Shown one piece after another: positions 1 to 11,869 of a DNA stretch of 64,000 nucleotides. How positions within the stretch are numbered: position 1 is the first letter of the stretch; every line of letters starts with the position of its first letter. The DNA is from Ptychodera flava (lineage: Eukaryota > Hemichordata > Enteropneusta > Ptychoderidae), in NCBI RefSeq assembly GCF_041260155.1, contig NC_091932.1:4239501-4303500 (forward strand), read 5' to 3'. The notes beneath the pieces were generated by a model, which did no database searches, was not told the origin of the DNA, and saw only the letters and a program-made list of their open reading frames with translations. Made by a program: the position numbers and the translations under genes.

Positions 1-1466
1 ACGTTTTACAATCTCTTTCTAGTATGAATGTTTTTAATGTAATCACATCCATCGTTCCACATTTGGTTTTGACTAAATGCTTGACAATACTTAGAATTCA
101 AATTTCACACCACTGCTGTCTGATAGTTTGACATTTTGCATGGAGCAACAGAGACAGTACTTATTGCTCACCCAACTAAAGGGAAAGATGGCTCCCAAAG
201 TTATACAACTACCCCTGATAATGGTTGGTATTTTTACATTGCCAATATTAGGCACTGCAACTGAAGAAACCAAACGTATGTTCTACCAACTGATATATAT
301 TCTGAAGTGTTTCAACTATTTACTTGAAGAAAACAAAGTAATATCCTGTATGTAAAAATTGTGTTTTCTTTTCATAAATAAATAATGGATTTTGAGTGTG
401 CAAATATTGTCTCTGTGAATTTTGTCAATTGATATGATGCTGTGAATGTTATTGCATTCCGATACATTGAACATAGCTGCTGAGCAACATTATACCGCCA
501 TCATACAATGCATAAATTAAAGTGCATATAGCAGTGTACCCTTTAACTAATGACATTTCTGAACACAGTGAATCAAGTTAGGAATATCTTGAAATTTCTT
601 CGCTCTAGCCCAGTGCCATCACAAGTGATGTACAAAATTTTCTTGCTTCTAAGATAGCTTTCAGAGTCATGACAAGATATGGAGGACAGCTGGTTTATGA
701 TCAATTTTCTGTTCATAAGAAAATTAGGTATAGTAGCTTTTAGGGGCAATACCGTGGACCATATGGACACTGAATGTCATTATATTTATTCAGAAGGCAA
801 GGGAAAATTTCTGGGTGAAGGATCTGGGTTGGGGTGAAAGAGGCCCCTTAACTTTGAGTAGAAAAGAAGAGAAAGAAGGCCGCTTATTGTTGTAGACACC
901 TTGAACATTGAGCTGCAGTGAACAAGTCAGCATACTGAACATCTAAAACAGTGCATCCTGGGAAAAACATGGATTCAAAGAATATATTATGATACAACAT
1001 AGACCTTGCGCATTTAAAGGGAAATAAAAGTAGCATTTTCTTTCAGCATTTTGGGAGGTAAATGATTCACTTTGCTTTGAGCTGGAAAGATGAAATATCT
1101 CCAGACTGAGAGTCAAATTGAACTTCAGAATAACTAGAAACCAACAACAAAGTACAGTCAAATCACAAAAGATTTATTTTCAAATCACTGATGATATTGA
1201 ACAAAGCAGACAATCTTTAGTAAAATAGGAAAGTGATCACACACCTTTACTTACAAACATTGGCATGCCGGATTTCAGCAATTTGAGTTTATAAACAGAA
1301 AGTAAATCACATTTTGTCAACATCTGTCATTTTCAGTATTATGTTGTAGTAGATTTAGAATGACAGTGTACCAACAAAGATCCAAAGAAATATGGAGCCA
1401 ATCTCTACATCTGATTTTAATGTGGAGAGGGAGGGAGGGGGGGAATTAAAACTTCCTCTAGGCATT

Positions 1467-1467
<1 letters not shown>

Positions 1468-1507
<40 letters not shown>

Positions 1508-1510
1508 TAC
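1468..1510. repeat. (CA)n microsatellite
   Basis: An uninterrupted CA run is followed by a short CATA tail. It follows a G-rich purine tract (about 1427-1443). Confidence 0.95.
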
Positions 1511-1987
1511 ATAATAAATTAATAACAATAATAATGATCTTAGTTTATTAGGTAATATAGGTCATCGGCCTTTTTAGAATATAGGAAAATATACACAGGC
1601 AAACTTGGGGCTTATGTATAATCTAAATTTGACAATATGACAATATTTGAGGTATTTCTGATCTGGTATATTTTCTATAAATTCTCTGTACATCTGAAGC
1701 TGTAAAAATATACTTTGATAGGTTCAGTATTGTATGACGACATGTAGAGTTCATCAGATTTATACATTTCCTGATGGTTGGTATTTCATAATAATATGGT
1801 GAAAGAAAATGTTTCCTCAATTGTGTGTAAACAGGACACACCAAAACAGAAATGAAACTCATTTTCAACCTGATGCATGTAAGATTACAGGCATAGTCTG
1901 TCTTCCCTTGGCATGTTTGCAGATCGACCACTGTCTATTCAGAGATTATGGTTTGATACTCTATGATAATCATTACATGTGTGAAGA

Positions 1988-1997
1988 ATATATAGAT

Positions 1998-2073
<76 letters not shown>

Positions 2074-2133
2074 CACGGTGTGTGTTTCTGTGTGTGTGTG
2101 TTTCTGTGTGTGTGTGTGTCTGTCTATGTATGT
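1988..2133. repeat. Compound (TA)n-(TG)n microsatellite
   Basis: About 55 bases of pure TA alternation (2001-2055) run into TG alternation broken by a few TC and TTTC steps. Frames open through it read as dipeptide runs (IY, HT) and are not genes. Confidence 0.95.
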
Positions 2134-4770
2134 ATGCATATATCTTTCTTTCTTTGTATGTACGGTATGTTATGTATGTATTAGTAAAAGGGGCTATTAG
2201 TCCTCCCAGCAGATGTAAATCTGTCTGGCTCAAAGCCTGGGCAAATGTTCAACCTTATATCAGATTCTTGTTGAATCATTCCAAAATTCAAATATTGACA
2301 ATTGATATATTTGACTCTTATATTCTATGACTGCTGGAGAATTCATTCTTTATATTAATCACAGTTACAGAATGCTCGGGTAAAGTCAAGATGGGGACAA
2401 CTCAAAATTTAAAAAATGTTATCATTTTTATGATTTTTGTATATGTTGTTCCCTGATTAATTAAAACAAAGTAAACAGAAAAAGGGGTTTATCATCCTTC
2501 TCTCTGAGTTAGAAAGTCCTGAAATAACCCTACCCTGTACTCTGCCACAGGCTTTTTTCTTCTTTTTTGATGATTTCAAGTATTAAAGACACATATATAA
2601 CACTTGTCAGAGAGTTCTGTAATTATTCTGACTACCGTATTACATATGTTGTGAAGGGTACAGTGAGTAGACAAAAACAATGATGAGAAAATGTAATGTT
2701 CTCATCTTACTTTTTAAGACATCTTCAAGACATATGCCATATCCTTTATCTGCAGTTCATACTTCTTAATGTTCAGCCATCAAATATGTGCAGAACTAAT
2801 TAAAAGTGAAGTGTAACTATTTCCTCCAGTGTAGAGCTCTAAAAACATTCCTGTATGTGTGAATTTTAGATTGTATGATGGAATATGTGTGATACTGAAC
2901 ACACAGGGAAGATACACAATGATATATTTATCAACAGGGTAAAGAAAACTGCTGTGTCAGTAGTTTTTTTGCAGGTTTTCTGCCATGTTCATGTTACCAT
3001 CAGATCAAGTTGGTTAAAGACTGTGAGGCATATAAAATATCCAATTTGTTACACTTCAAGGACTGTGAAAACATTCAGACTGTAAAACATAGTTTTTTTA
3101 CCGACTGAACTGCAATAACATACCATAGCAAGAAGGTGAAAATACTCAATATCACTGCTTTTTTTCTGATTTTGCATATTGGGACATAAAACTGCCTCAA
3201 ACATAAATTCAATAATTTGATATTTTTATGTTCATAAACACTGAATCTGTAACAGTTTAAATTCACGAAGTAAAGCTTACCGTCCAATAAAAGCAAGCAT
3301 ATAAGCATATTACTGCAAGAAAATACAAGGACAGTTTAAAGGCCAGATGTGATGTATGGTAACTACATTACATCATTATATGCTGTGTATGTATATGTAC
3401 ATTATATGTCTGCGTTTGATGACCAGGCAGATCTAAATTGCCGATACAGAACAGTTTGAAAAATTTTGGTCAAATTTAGGTCGAGATTTGGCGATACTTT
3501 GAACAAGTGTCACACAAGAATATATTTGCATAATCCCCTTTTTTGTGTATTTTTTTATGTTTATAAACACTTAATTAATAAGGGACTACCCAAGGATAGT
3601 GTCGGCTCTTCTTAGTGTCATGTTTGACCTCCCATCTTTCCTTCAGAGTGAGAACACTGAAGAACAAATACCATGACTGAGCTCTTCGCCGAAGCAAATT
3701 TCTGCTGTATTCACGATAATTGAAGAGAAAAACTCAGCAAATGAACTGTCTTTTGAGATTGGACTGCAAACCAATGTAATAGTTCGACTCGGACACGATG
3801 TCCTCATCGTATAGCGAAAGGGTACGCAAAATATTGTAAATTCATGGTTCTTCGAAATAATTTAAATGCATATTTGCACCATGGTTTGACTTAAACCTAT
3901 TGTTTCAATTTAGTTATTGTTGACTTATTTACTTAGAATTTGCGAGAACGAGTCAACCGATTACAGTGATTAATTTTATTGGTGTTTGTGGATACGTACT
4001 CACATTCTGTACGATAGAAACTGCCTAGAAGTCTCAATCGAATCAGTGCTTTGGTGAGGAAAACTGGATATTTTTCTTCTCAGAACTCATGTATAGCCGT
4101 ATAGAAGGTTGAAAAACTCAATTGCTGGATGAAAATAACTCTAGGATTCTAACAGCTACAGACAATATTACATAAGCTACTTGCATGTAACATGTTACCA
4201 CCTTCAAAAAATGCTGTTTGTTATGGCATTTAGACCATGGTTCTGTTACAGAATGACCAATTAGCATAGTTTTCTTATTTTGTAATGACAAAAATATTAG
4301 TGCTGGTGATTTTTCCTATATTACACACGACCATCAACTGTACTCGATCGCTCGAGTCAATATTTAAGTACCAATGTCATGTGACTGAATTGAAGCTTCA
4401 ATACGTGGATCAAAAATGTGCAGAGACAAGCATCACTTATTGATCATTTTCCGAATTTACAGTCTGGCATTTCAACGCCACTTTGATAATTCACAATCCT
4501 TCAAAAAGCTTCGCAAAAATCGGACCTCCCCCGAAACGAGTTGTAGGCTAAAAAGCGACTATCTCGGGATAGCTTTCCGAAAAGTGTCAAGTGGAGTAAC
4601 TGAGACTGGAAGTACTGTAGAATGAATGATCGAGATTATTGTTATCCGGGAATGAATATGAGTGTTGAGGGTTTATAGTGAGACAACTCTAGAACTTGTG
4701 TTCACGAAGGAATGGAGTACTTGGGAGTGCTTCATAGTCTTGAGATGACACCTAACGAACATACTAACGG

Positions 4771-4773
<3 letters not shown>

Positions 4774-4825
<52 letters not shown>
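4774..4825. repeat. (GA)n microsatellite
   Basis: About 26 perfect GA units form a purine/pyrimidine strand bias tract. No gene adjoins it. Confidence 0.95.
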
Positions 4826-4828
<3 letters not shown>

Positions 4829-5600
4829 TGATTTTTATCTTTATCTTGGTTTATGTAGTGCACGCTTAGTCACTCCGATTTACCCATCTACCATATGAAC
4901 CGACGGTACCACAGAAAATAAAGGAAATCTAGGTGTGTGATGTTGTTTATGTTGTTGTTCATATTGTTATTTGGTAATAAAGTTGAAGAACGCAAGTATT
5001 TTATTTCCATTTTCCACTATTAGCCGTCTAAATAATAACTGTAAGAATAATTACAGAGTTTCCAAGGCTTTGAGGTGCCAAGAAGATGGAGCACAGCGCT
5101 AGTGTCCATTCTTTCCTATGTACTCTGGACGAGGTAAACTTTCAATTTTTAAGCAGCCACGAATATTGAACCTTCGTCTTTGGAAAATATTTTTCGATCT
5201 TGAACAATGATCTTAACTGGGGCAATCTACAAAGTTTAAACGATATGGAGATAGTTCCAAAATTAAGCAATAAACCACACTCAGCGAAGTTGTATTTGGA
5301 AAATTTTGAGCAGTTCGTGACATAATATGACGTGTGCACGAGCGATAGCGAGTACGAGTGCATACCTGGTATATGGAGCGAATTCGTCAAGTTGGGTGGT
5401 ATACCCGTTGCTAAGGTGTTTTATTGCTATTATATCATAATATTACATTGAAATTCTGGCGTGAAACGTCTAAAATTGAGGGCTAACCCGCAGTGGCTCG
5501 GAAGGTTGAATTTGATTGGATGGTCGTTAATTGATCATTTGCATATGCTTTTTGAAAAAAATTTAAAGTTGTAACAGATGGTTGTTGCTTCAGCTGTATT

Positions 5601-5874
5601 GAAGACAAGCATGTTAGTACAGTAACCACAGGAAAGTGAGGAAGTACGCATGGCTAAAGGTCACGGACGTGAGTTCGCATATGCATATAATCAACTCTCC
5701 GTCTGAGGGCGCACTATAAATTCCAATGCAAGCAACACAGCTAAGGACAGGAAAATGCAGTTCTACGAAGGTGTTGTACTTGTTAGCTATTTTTGTCACG
5801 CTGCGAAAGAAAAACGTCGTAATATTAACTTTAATGGCCACGTGTGCACGCCTGCATAGATCATTCTGCAGCCT
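5601..5874. other. Unique spacer before the minisatellite
   Basis: No gene or repeat family is recognised. The sequence is a little less AT-rich than its left neighbour and ends at the first repeat unit. Confidence 0.4.
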
Positions 5875-7770
5875 CTGTGTGTTGAGCAGTGTTGAACGCT
5901 GTTGAACACACATTGAACACTGTTGAACACACGTTGATCTGGGTTTAATACGTACTGCATAGAATCATTCTCCAGCCTCTGTGTGTTGAGCAGTGTTGAG
6001 CAGTGTTGAACGCAGTTGAACGCTGTTGAACACACGTTGAACACTGTTGAACACACATTGATCTGGGTTACTGCATATATTCTCCAGCCTCTGTGTGTTG
6101 AGCAGTGTTGAACGCTGTTGAACACTGTTGAACACACGTTGATCTGGGTTTAATACGTACTGCATAGAATCATTCTCCAGCCTCTGTGTGTTGAGCAGTG
6201 TTGAGCAGTGTTGAACGCTGTTGAACGCTGTTGAACACACGTTGAACACTGTTGAACACACGTTGATCTGGGTTACTGCATATATTCTCCAGCCTCTGTG
6301 TGTTGAGCAGTGTTGAACGCTGTTGAACACACGTTGAACACTGTTGAACACACGTTGATCTGGGTTTAATATGTACTGCATAGAATCATTCTCCAGCCTC
6401 TGTGTGTTGAGCAGTGTTGAGCAGTGTTGAACGCTGTTGAACGCTGTTGAACACACGTTGAACACTGTTGAACACATGTTGATCTGGGTTACTGCATATA
6501 TTCTCCAGCCTCTGTGTGTTGAGCAGTGTTGAGCAGTGTTGAACGCTGTTGAACACACGTTGAACACTGTTGAACACATGTTGATCTGGGTTTAATACGT
6601 ACTGCATAGAATCATTCTCCAGCCTCTGTGTGTTGAGCAGTGTTGAGCAGTGTTGAACGCTGTTGAACGCTGTTGAACACACGTTGAACGCTGTTGAACA
6701 CATGTTGATCTGGGTTACTGCATATATTCTCCAGCCTCTGTGTGTTGAGCAGTGTTGAGCAGTGTTGAACGCTGTTGAACGCTGTTGAACACACGTTGAA
6801 CACTGTTGAACACAGGTTGATCTGGGTTACTGCATATATTCTCCAGCCTCTGTGTGTTGAGCAGTGTTGAGCAGTGTTGAACGCTGTTGAACGGTGTTGA
6901 ACACTGTTGAACGCTGTTGAACACACGTTGAACACTGTTGAACACACGTTGATCTGGGTTACTGCATATATTCTCCAGCCTCTGTGTGTTGAGCAGTGTT
7001 TAGCAGTGTTGAACGCTGTTGAACACACGTTGATCTGGGTTTAATACGTACTGCATAGAATCATTCTCCAGCCTCTGTGTGTTGAGCAGTGTTGAGCAGT
7101 GTTGAACGCTGTTGAACGCTGTTGAACACACGTTGAACACTGTTGAACACACATTGATCTGGGTTACTGCATATATTCTCCAGCCTCTGTGTGTTGAGCA
7201 GTGTTGAGCAGTGTTGAACGCAGTTGAACGGTGTTGAACGCGTTGAACACTGTTGAACACATGTTGATCTGGGTATATTCTCCAGCCTCTGTGTGTTGAG
7301 CAGTGTTGAGCAGTGTTGAACGCAGTTGAACGCTGTTGAACACACGTTGAACACTGTTGAAAACATGTTGATCTGGGTTACTGCATATATTCTCCAGCCT
7401 CTGTGTGTTGAGCAGTGTTGAGCAGTGTTGAACGCTGTTGAACACACGTTGAACACTGTTGAACACACGTTGATCTGGGTTTAATACGTACTGCATAGAA
7501 TCATTCTCCAGTCTCTGTGTGTTGAACGCTGTTGAACGTTGTTGAACAGCTGTCAAATCCATCTCCACTCACCCACAAATTACCTAGAGTATATTGTTGA
7601 ACTGTGTTGAACGCTGTTGAACGGTGTTGAACACTGTTGAACACTGTTGAACAATGTTGAACAACTTTCAACCTCATCTTTACTCATCCACAAATAACCT
7701 AGAGTACACTGTTGAACTGTCTTGAAAACTCTTGGACTCTGTTGAACTGTTTTGAACGCTGTTCAACAAC
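5875..7770. repeat. Higher-order minisatellite built on an 11-bp monomer
   Basis: The basic monomer is 11 bp (plus strand GTTGAACACTG and GTTGAACGCTG variants). Monomers are grouped into larger units of roughly 100-140 bp. Each larger unit starts with a non-monomer block containing TCTCCAGCCTCTGTGTGTTG, continues with GAGCAGTGTT and GAACGCTGTT monomers, and ends GTTGATCTGGGTT followed by either TACTGCATATA or a longer TAATACGTACTGCATAGAA variant. About a dozen larger units lie between 5875 and 7530, then degenerate monomers to 7770. Because 11 is not a multiple of 3, all minus frames stay open through the array. The resulting 100-200 residue open frames are a by-product of the repeat and are not annotated as genes. 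Confidence 0.9.
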
Positions 7771-8560
7771 TTTCAACCCCATCTTCATTCATCAACAAAT
7801 ATGTCAATAACCAAGTCTCTTGAAGCATTAAACAGAGGATTTATTTTTGAATAGACATACATAAATGGAGAATAATCTTCAATGGACAACTAGGAGTTAA
7901 AGGCCCAATAGCTTTATCTTTTAGCATTATTTTTTAGATTTTATTTCCAACTAAACCAAGTTCGTTGGAATGTACTCATTCAGGGGTGTTTATCTCTGTA
8001 CCAGAACTGTTGCCACTGGAGTACAAAGTCAGCAACACCATTCTTATGAAGCCAGATGAGCTCCAACCTCTTCAACATCCAATCACTCGAGACACAAGAA
8101 GATTCATTGTTGAAGACAGATTCCACTCGCACACAAATCCTCACAAGTCTCCTTTGTGTCGATATCATCACATTGATTTGTGCTCTAGGGCAATGCCATA
8201 AGAACATCAATGGCTGAATGTGGGAATAGCATTCGCAAAGCACAACGCTTAAGAGGATAATGTGCACAGAAAATTAGCACGCACATATTTTACAATTATC
8301 TCATGAATTTTTACCATAATGAAGCGATTGTCAAAAAACAGTTTCAGCTGTTAAGCCAAGATAGTTGTGAAGTGAAGAGGGGATTGTATCATAGGTTAGA
8401 AAAAATCACTATGTAATCGGTTTTGTAATGTCTGAAGATGAAACACATATTTTATCAGTCTATTAGAAATATAAAGTGCAAAGGAAGAAAGATAACTCTT
8501 GTTTTGTTAGTACAAAAATAAGCTGGTTTTCAGCTATATCATTTTGGAAATTAATATTAC
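7771..8560. other. Spacer between two minisatellites
   Basis: I see no gene. A short block at 7897-7935 matches the right end of the TTAA-flanked MITE at 61077-61527 and is listed separately. Confidence 0.4.
7897..7935 (-). mobile_element. Fragment of a TTAA-type MITE end
   Basis: Starting at TTAA (7897-7900), the sequence AGGCCCAATAGC and on to TTTTAGCATTATTTTT matches the reverse complement of the right end of the MITE at 61077-61527, with about one difference over 35 bases. I did not find the second end, so this is a truncated or solo end. Confidence 0.6.
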
Positions 8561-8569
8561 TGATAAAGA

Positions 8570-9283
8570 ACCCTGGTACCATTTCTGTAGTCCCTAATCT
8601 CATTGCATTGATATTCTGAGGGAACCCTGGTACCATTTCTGTAGTCCCTAAGCTCATGCATTGATATTCTGAGGGAACCCTGGTACCATTTCTGTAGTCC
8701 CTAATCTCATTGCATTGATATTCTGAGGGAACCCTGGTACCATTTCTGTAGTCCCTAAGCTCATTGCATTGATATTCTGAGGGAACCCTGGTACCATTTC
8801 TGTAGTCCCTAATCTCATTGCATTGATATTCTGAGGGAACCCTGGTACCATTTCTGTAGTCCCTAAGCTCATTGCATTGATTGTCTGGGGGAACCCTGGT
8901 ACCATTTCTGTAGTCCCTAATCTCATTGCATTGATATTCTGAGGGAACCCTGGTACCATGTCTGTAGTCCCTAATCTCATTGCATTGATATTCTGACTGA
9001 ACCCTGGTACCATTTCTGTAGTCCCTAATCTCATTGCATTGATATTCTGAGGGAACCTTGGTACCATTTTTGTAGTCCCTAATCTCATTGCATTGATATT
9101 CTGAGGGAACCCTGGTACCATTTCTGTAGTCCCTAATCTCATTGCATTGATATTCTGAGGGAACCCTGGTACCATTTTTGTAGTCCCTAATTTCATTGTA
9201 TTGATATTCTGAGGTAACCCCTTTACCATTTCTGTAGTCCCTAATTTCATTGCATTGATACTCTGAGGGAACCCTGGTACCAT
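8570..9283. repeat. 54-bp minisatellite, about 13 units
   Basis: The unit begins GGTACCATTTCTGTAGTCCC and recurs every 54 bp (for example 8575 and 8629). Since 54 is 18 codons, minus-strand frames stay open and read as an 18-residue repeat of the type GTRVPSEYQCNEIRDYRN, up to 292 codons (8463-9341). Differences between units change amino acids freely (R/K, I/L, C/Y), and one unit near 8655 has a one-base length change that shifts the frame. This looks like a non-coding minisatellite; a repetitive secreted protein is possible but unsupported, as I see no signal peptide or flanking gene structure. Confidence 0.9.
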
Positions 9284-9346
9284 GAAAATAGGGAACCTCG
9301 ATAAAATTCAACGAGGTACATGTACCCCCCTTAACCAACAAAACCT

Positions 9347-9501
9347 CTGATTAAAATCAGATGTAGAGTACGGCGACGTCTTCTTATGCGTACGCGGTAT
9401 TCTCTCGCTGTCGCCTCTCACTACTAGTGAGAGGCGACAGCGAGAGAATACCGCGTACGCATAAGAAGACGTCGCCGTACTCTACATCTGATTTTAATCA
9501 G
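9347..9501. repeat. Perfect 155-bp palindrome
   Basis: Two 76-base arms are exact reverse complements around a 3-base centre (ACT, 9423-9425). The outer ends are CTGATTAAAATCAG, itself a small palindrome. The arms contain CpG-rich sequence unlike the AT-rich surroundings. No clear target duplication flanks it. It would extrude as a cruciform or fold as a long hairpin. Identical arms imply recent origin or continuing conversion. Confidence 0.97.
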
Positions 9502-10689
9502 CTTGGGCCAAAACATAAAATCAATGATTATATGTCCTGCTTTCCAGTTGGACACTTCAATAACCTCTTCAATACTAAAATGATCTACAACAGAATGCTG
9601 ATATTCTTTCGGTACCATAGATAACACTGCTTCTTTGTGATCTGTGTGAAAGTTGTTTATATTTTGGACTGAGTATGTGTACAAGTGTTCAAGACTTAAA
9701 TAGTTGTTGAATGGGCGCTAGCTTATATAGAACATTTCTGCAGATGATTGTCTTTGTTCCCAATATAGATAGATTCCGACACATATTTTCCTTCCTTGTT
9801 CCAAAGCATTTTGTCAATGTAGAGTTTTTGCCACTATTGATCAGGAGCTGGCAGCTTGCAAGGCAAATCAACAACAGTATTTATAGGTACACTGAAATAA
9901 CATTTTTATGTGTGCAGCATTATTGTAAATTTGCATTAGCCGTAACCTACATTAAATATCTTGGAGGCAGTTTGGCACATAACATTGTATGTACATGTAT
10001 GTGTGGTAGCATTGCTAACACTGTCTGATTGTTAATCATGGTTTGAAGAAACTATGGTTCAATAAATGTTGTTAATGTTGTCAAATGATGGCATTTGATC
10101 CGGTTCTGTAAACATACCGGTAGTCACATGACTCAGATTTGAATCCATACCATTTCTGCCAGCTTATACTGTTTTCTTTGCTCAATTTCTGGATCAAGAA
10201 TGAATGCACACAGTTCAAATGGCACGATATTTGACAACTTTTTAGTTTTCAAAAGTTGGTTTCAAAATGTCCAAGTTCATCATATTGTTTTCAAAAAAAA
10301 TGAACAAAATGCATACAATGAAACATTTTTCTGAGTATTCTAAGTGGAGGAATTGATTTCCGACCTACTGTCATTGGATTATGGATTGGTATGATCGCGA
10401 TTATTTTTCATACGTCTCTGCCTTGTAATACGGAAATGTATCAATTCAATATTGACATTGTGTAGACCATTCAGGAGTTTCTGGGTACTGTAAAGGGTCA
10501 ATGCATATTTGACAAGCTATGGGAGAAATTTACAGTCATAAAACAATGATGCATGCATTATTTTATCAAAATCTTCATTAGGCAATCCACACAACATCAA
10601 AAAGTAGTTGCAGTTTAACACTTATAGTTCAGTTAAGTTCAGTCCAAATAAGGGAATAGATATCCTATCTGATAATGACACATCCCTCT
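9502..10689. other. Unassigned spacer
   Basis: The 105-codon frame at 9711-10028 has no recognisable family, and its composition matches the surroundings. I see no gene here. Confidence 0.4.
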
Positions 10690-11545
10690 TGGGTACATGT
10701 ATATTGCGACATTATGAGCTAGTGACAGTTGAAGGTTCCATATTGAGTTGGTAGCAGTCATGCATGTTCTGGAAGGAGTTCACACTGCTAGTGTTGACCA
10801 CCCTGTTTGGCAAACTCTTCCACAGGTTGATGATCCTCAGCGCAAATGAGTATTTCCTTATGTCTAGAGTTTTGTAGTTTGTTTTGTCAATTTGAATGCG
10901 TGGCTTCAGTTCATTGTCAATGAAATATGAGTTAATAATGGTTACAAGAGTCAGTGTGGTTCAAAATTTTAAAAACCTGGATCATATCTCCTCTCACCCT
11001 GCAACTTTTCAGACTTGGCAAATTCAAAGCCTGCAACCATTGCTCATATGTCATATTATGGAGTTGAGGAATCATTTTTGTTGCTCAATGTTGTACCGGT
11101 ACCTGTTCCAGAATGCTGCTGTCCTGTACAAGCCAAGGTGGGCAAGCCTGAACTGAATATTCAAGTCTTGGCCTCACCAGTTGCTTATACAGCCATACAA
11201 TTATGTCCTTGGATTAGCATGGCAGTGTTCTCTTCATCATTCCCAGAACTTATTTGTCTTCTTTGCTTCTTCAACACACTGCCATGAAGGTTTCATGCTC
11301 TTATGAACAATGATTCCAAGATCCTTTTCTTCCTCAATGCTTTCTAACGGAATACTTTTCATGTTGTAAATATGATTAGAGTTTAACTACTTCCAAGGTA
11401 CAATACATAATATACTGTACATTGACTGACATAAAAGTTCATTTGCATGCCACATAACCACATAGCTTATCAAGATCTAGCTGCCAACTGGTTCTCTCAG
11501 CATTCTTGCTAACATGGGCTGTACAGCTTGACATTATCCAGGTAT
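10690..11545 (-). mobile_element. CR1-like LINE, 3' (C-terminal) fragment, decayed
   Basis: Read on minus, the pieces follow the order of a CR1/Jockey-type ORF2 C-terminus. First comes NWQLDLDKLCGYVACK (about 11490-11445), then EEEKDLGIIVHKSMK (about 11330), then LYKQLVRPRLEYSVQACPPW (about 11195-11135). These are followed by MTYEQWLQALNLPSLKSCRV and RGDMIQVFKIL (about 11060-10970), then a tail containing RKYSFALRIINLWKSLPNRV and VNTSSVNSFQN (about 10855-10770). These are the familiar post-reverse-transcriptase blocks of such LINEs. Several stops and frame changes break it, and the RT catalytic core and endonuclease are absent, so it is a dead 5'-truncated copy. Confidence 0.85.
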
Positions 11546-11557
11546 GTATTAAAGGGT

Positions 11558-11770
11558 TGCTCAAACCTCCAACTGGGACCACTAACTGCAGGGACTCCCA
11601 GTTGGCTCAAAATGCACTCTGGGACCAGTCCCAGTTGGTCTTCAGGACCATTCCCAGTTGGCTTCCAGGACCGGTCTCAGTTGGCTTCCAGGACCAGTCC
11701 CAGTTGGCTTCAAAATGCACTCCGGGACTGGTCCCAGTTGGTCTCCAGGATCAGTCCCTGTGCACTTGAG
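11558..11770. repeat. Short imperfect direct repeats (CCAGTTGG type)
   Basis: CCAGTTGG occurs again and again in phrases like GGACCAGTCCCAGTTGGCTT, at irregular intervals of about 20-50 bp. It separates the two LINE remnants. Frames through it read as SQLA/PSW repeats and are not genes. Confidence 0.8.
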
Positions 11771-11869
11771 GGACACATCCACTTGGTGATCTGGGACCAC
11801 CATTTCATTGAATTGTCAATCATAAGTATGTATATAGCTCTTAACAAATTGGATGCATGTACTACCATA

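Larger units (their letters stand above)
1..5600. other. Unassigned AT-rich DNA, no recognisable gene
   Basis: I find no convincing coding exon, RNA gene or transposon end here apart from the simple repeats listed separately. Short open frames such as the 75-codon one at 128-355 have no recognisable family and occur by chance in such sequence. The stretch could be intron or intergenic DNA. Confidence 0.5.

Noticed and set aside
5796-7568. Ten overlapping minus frames of 76-204 codons (CSTVFN/NSVQ repeats)
   Set aside because: They are readings of the 11-bp minisatellite, open in all three frames; no start context or gene structure.
8570-9283. CRISPR-like regular repeat array
   Set aside because: Units are contiguous with no unique spacers, and the genome is eukaryotic; it is a minisatellite.
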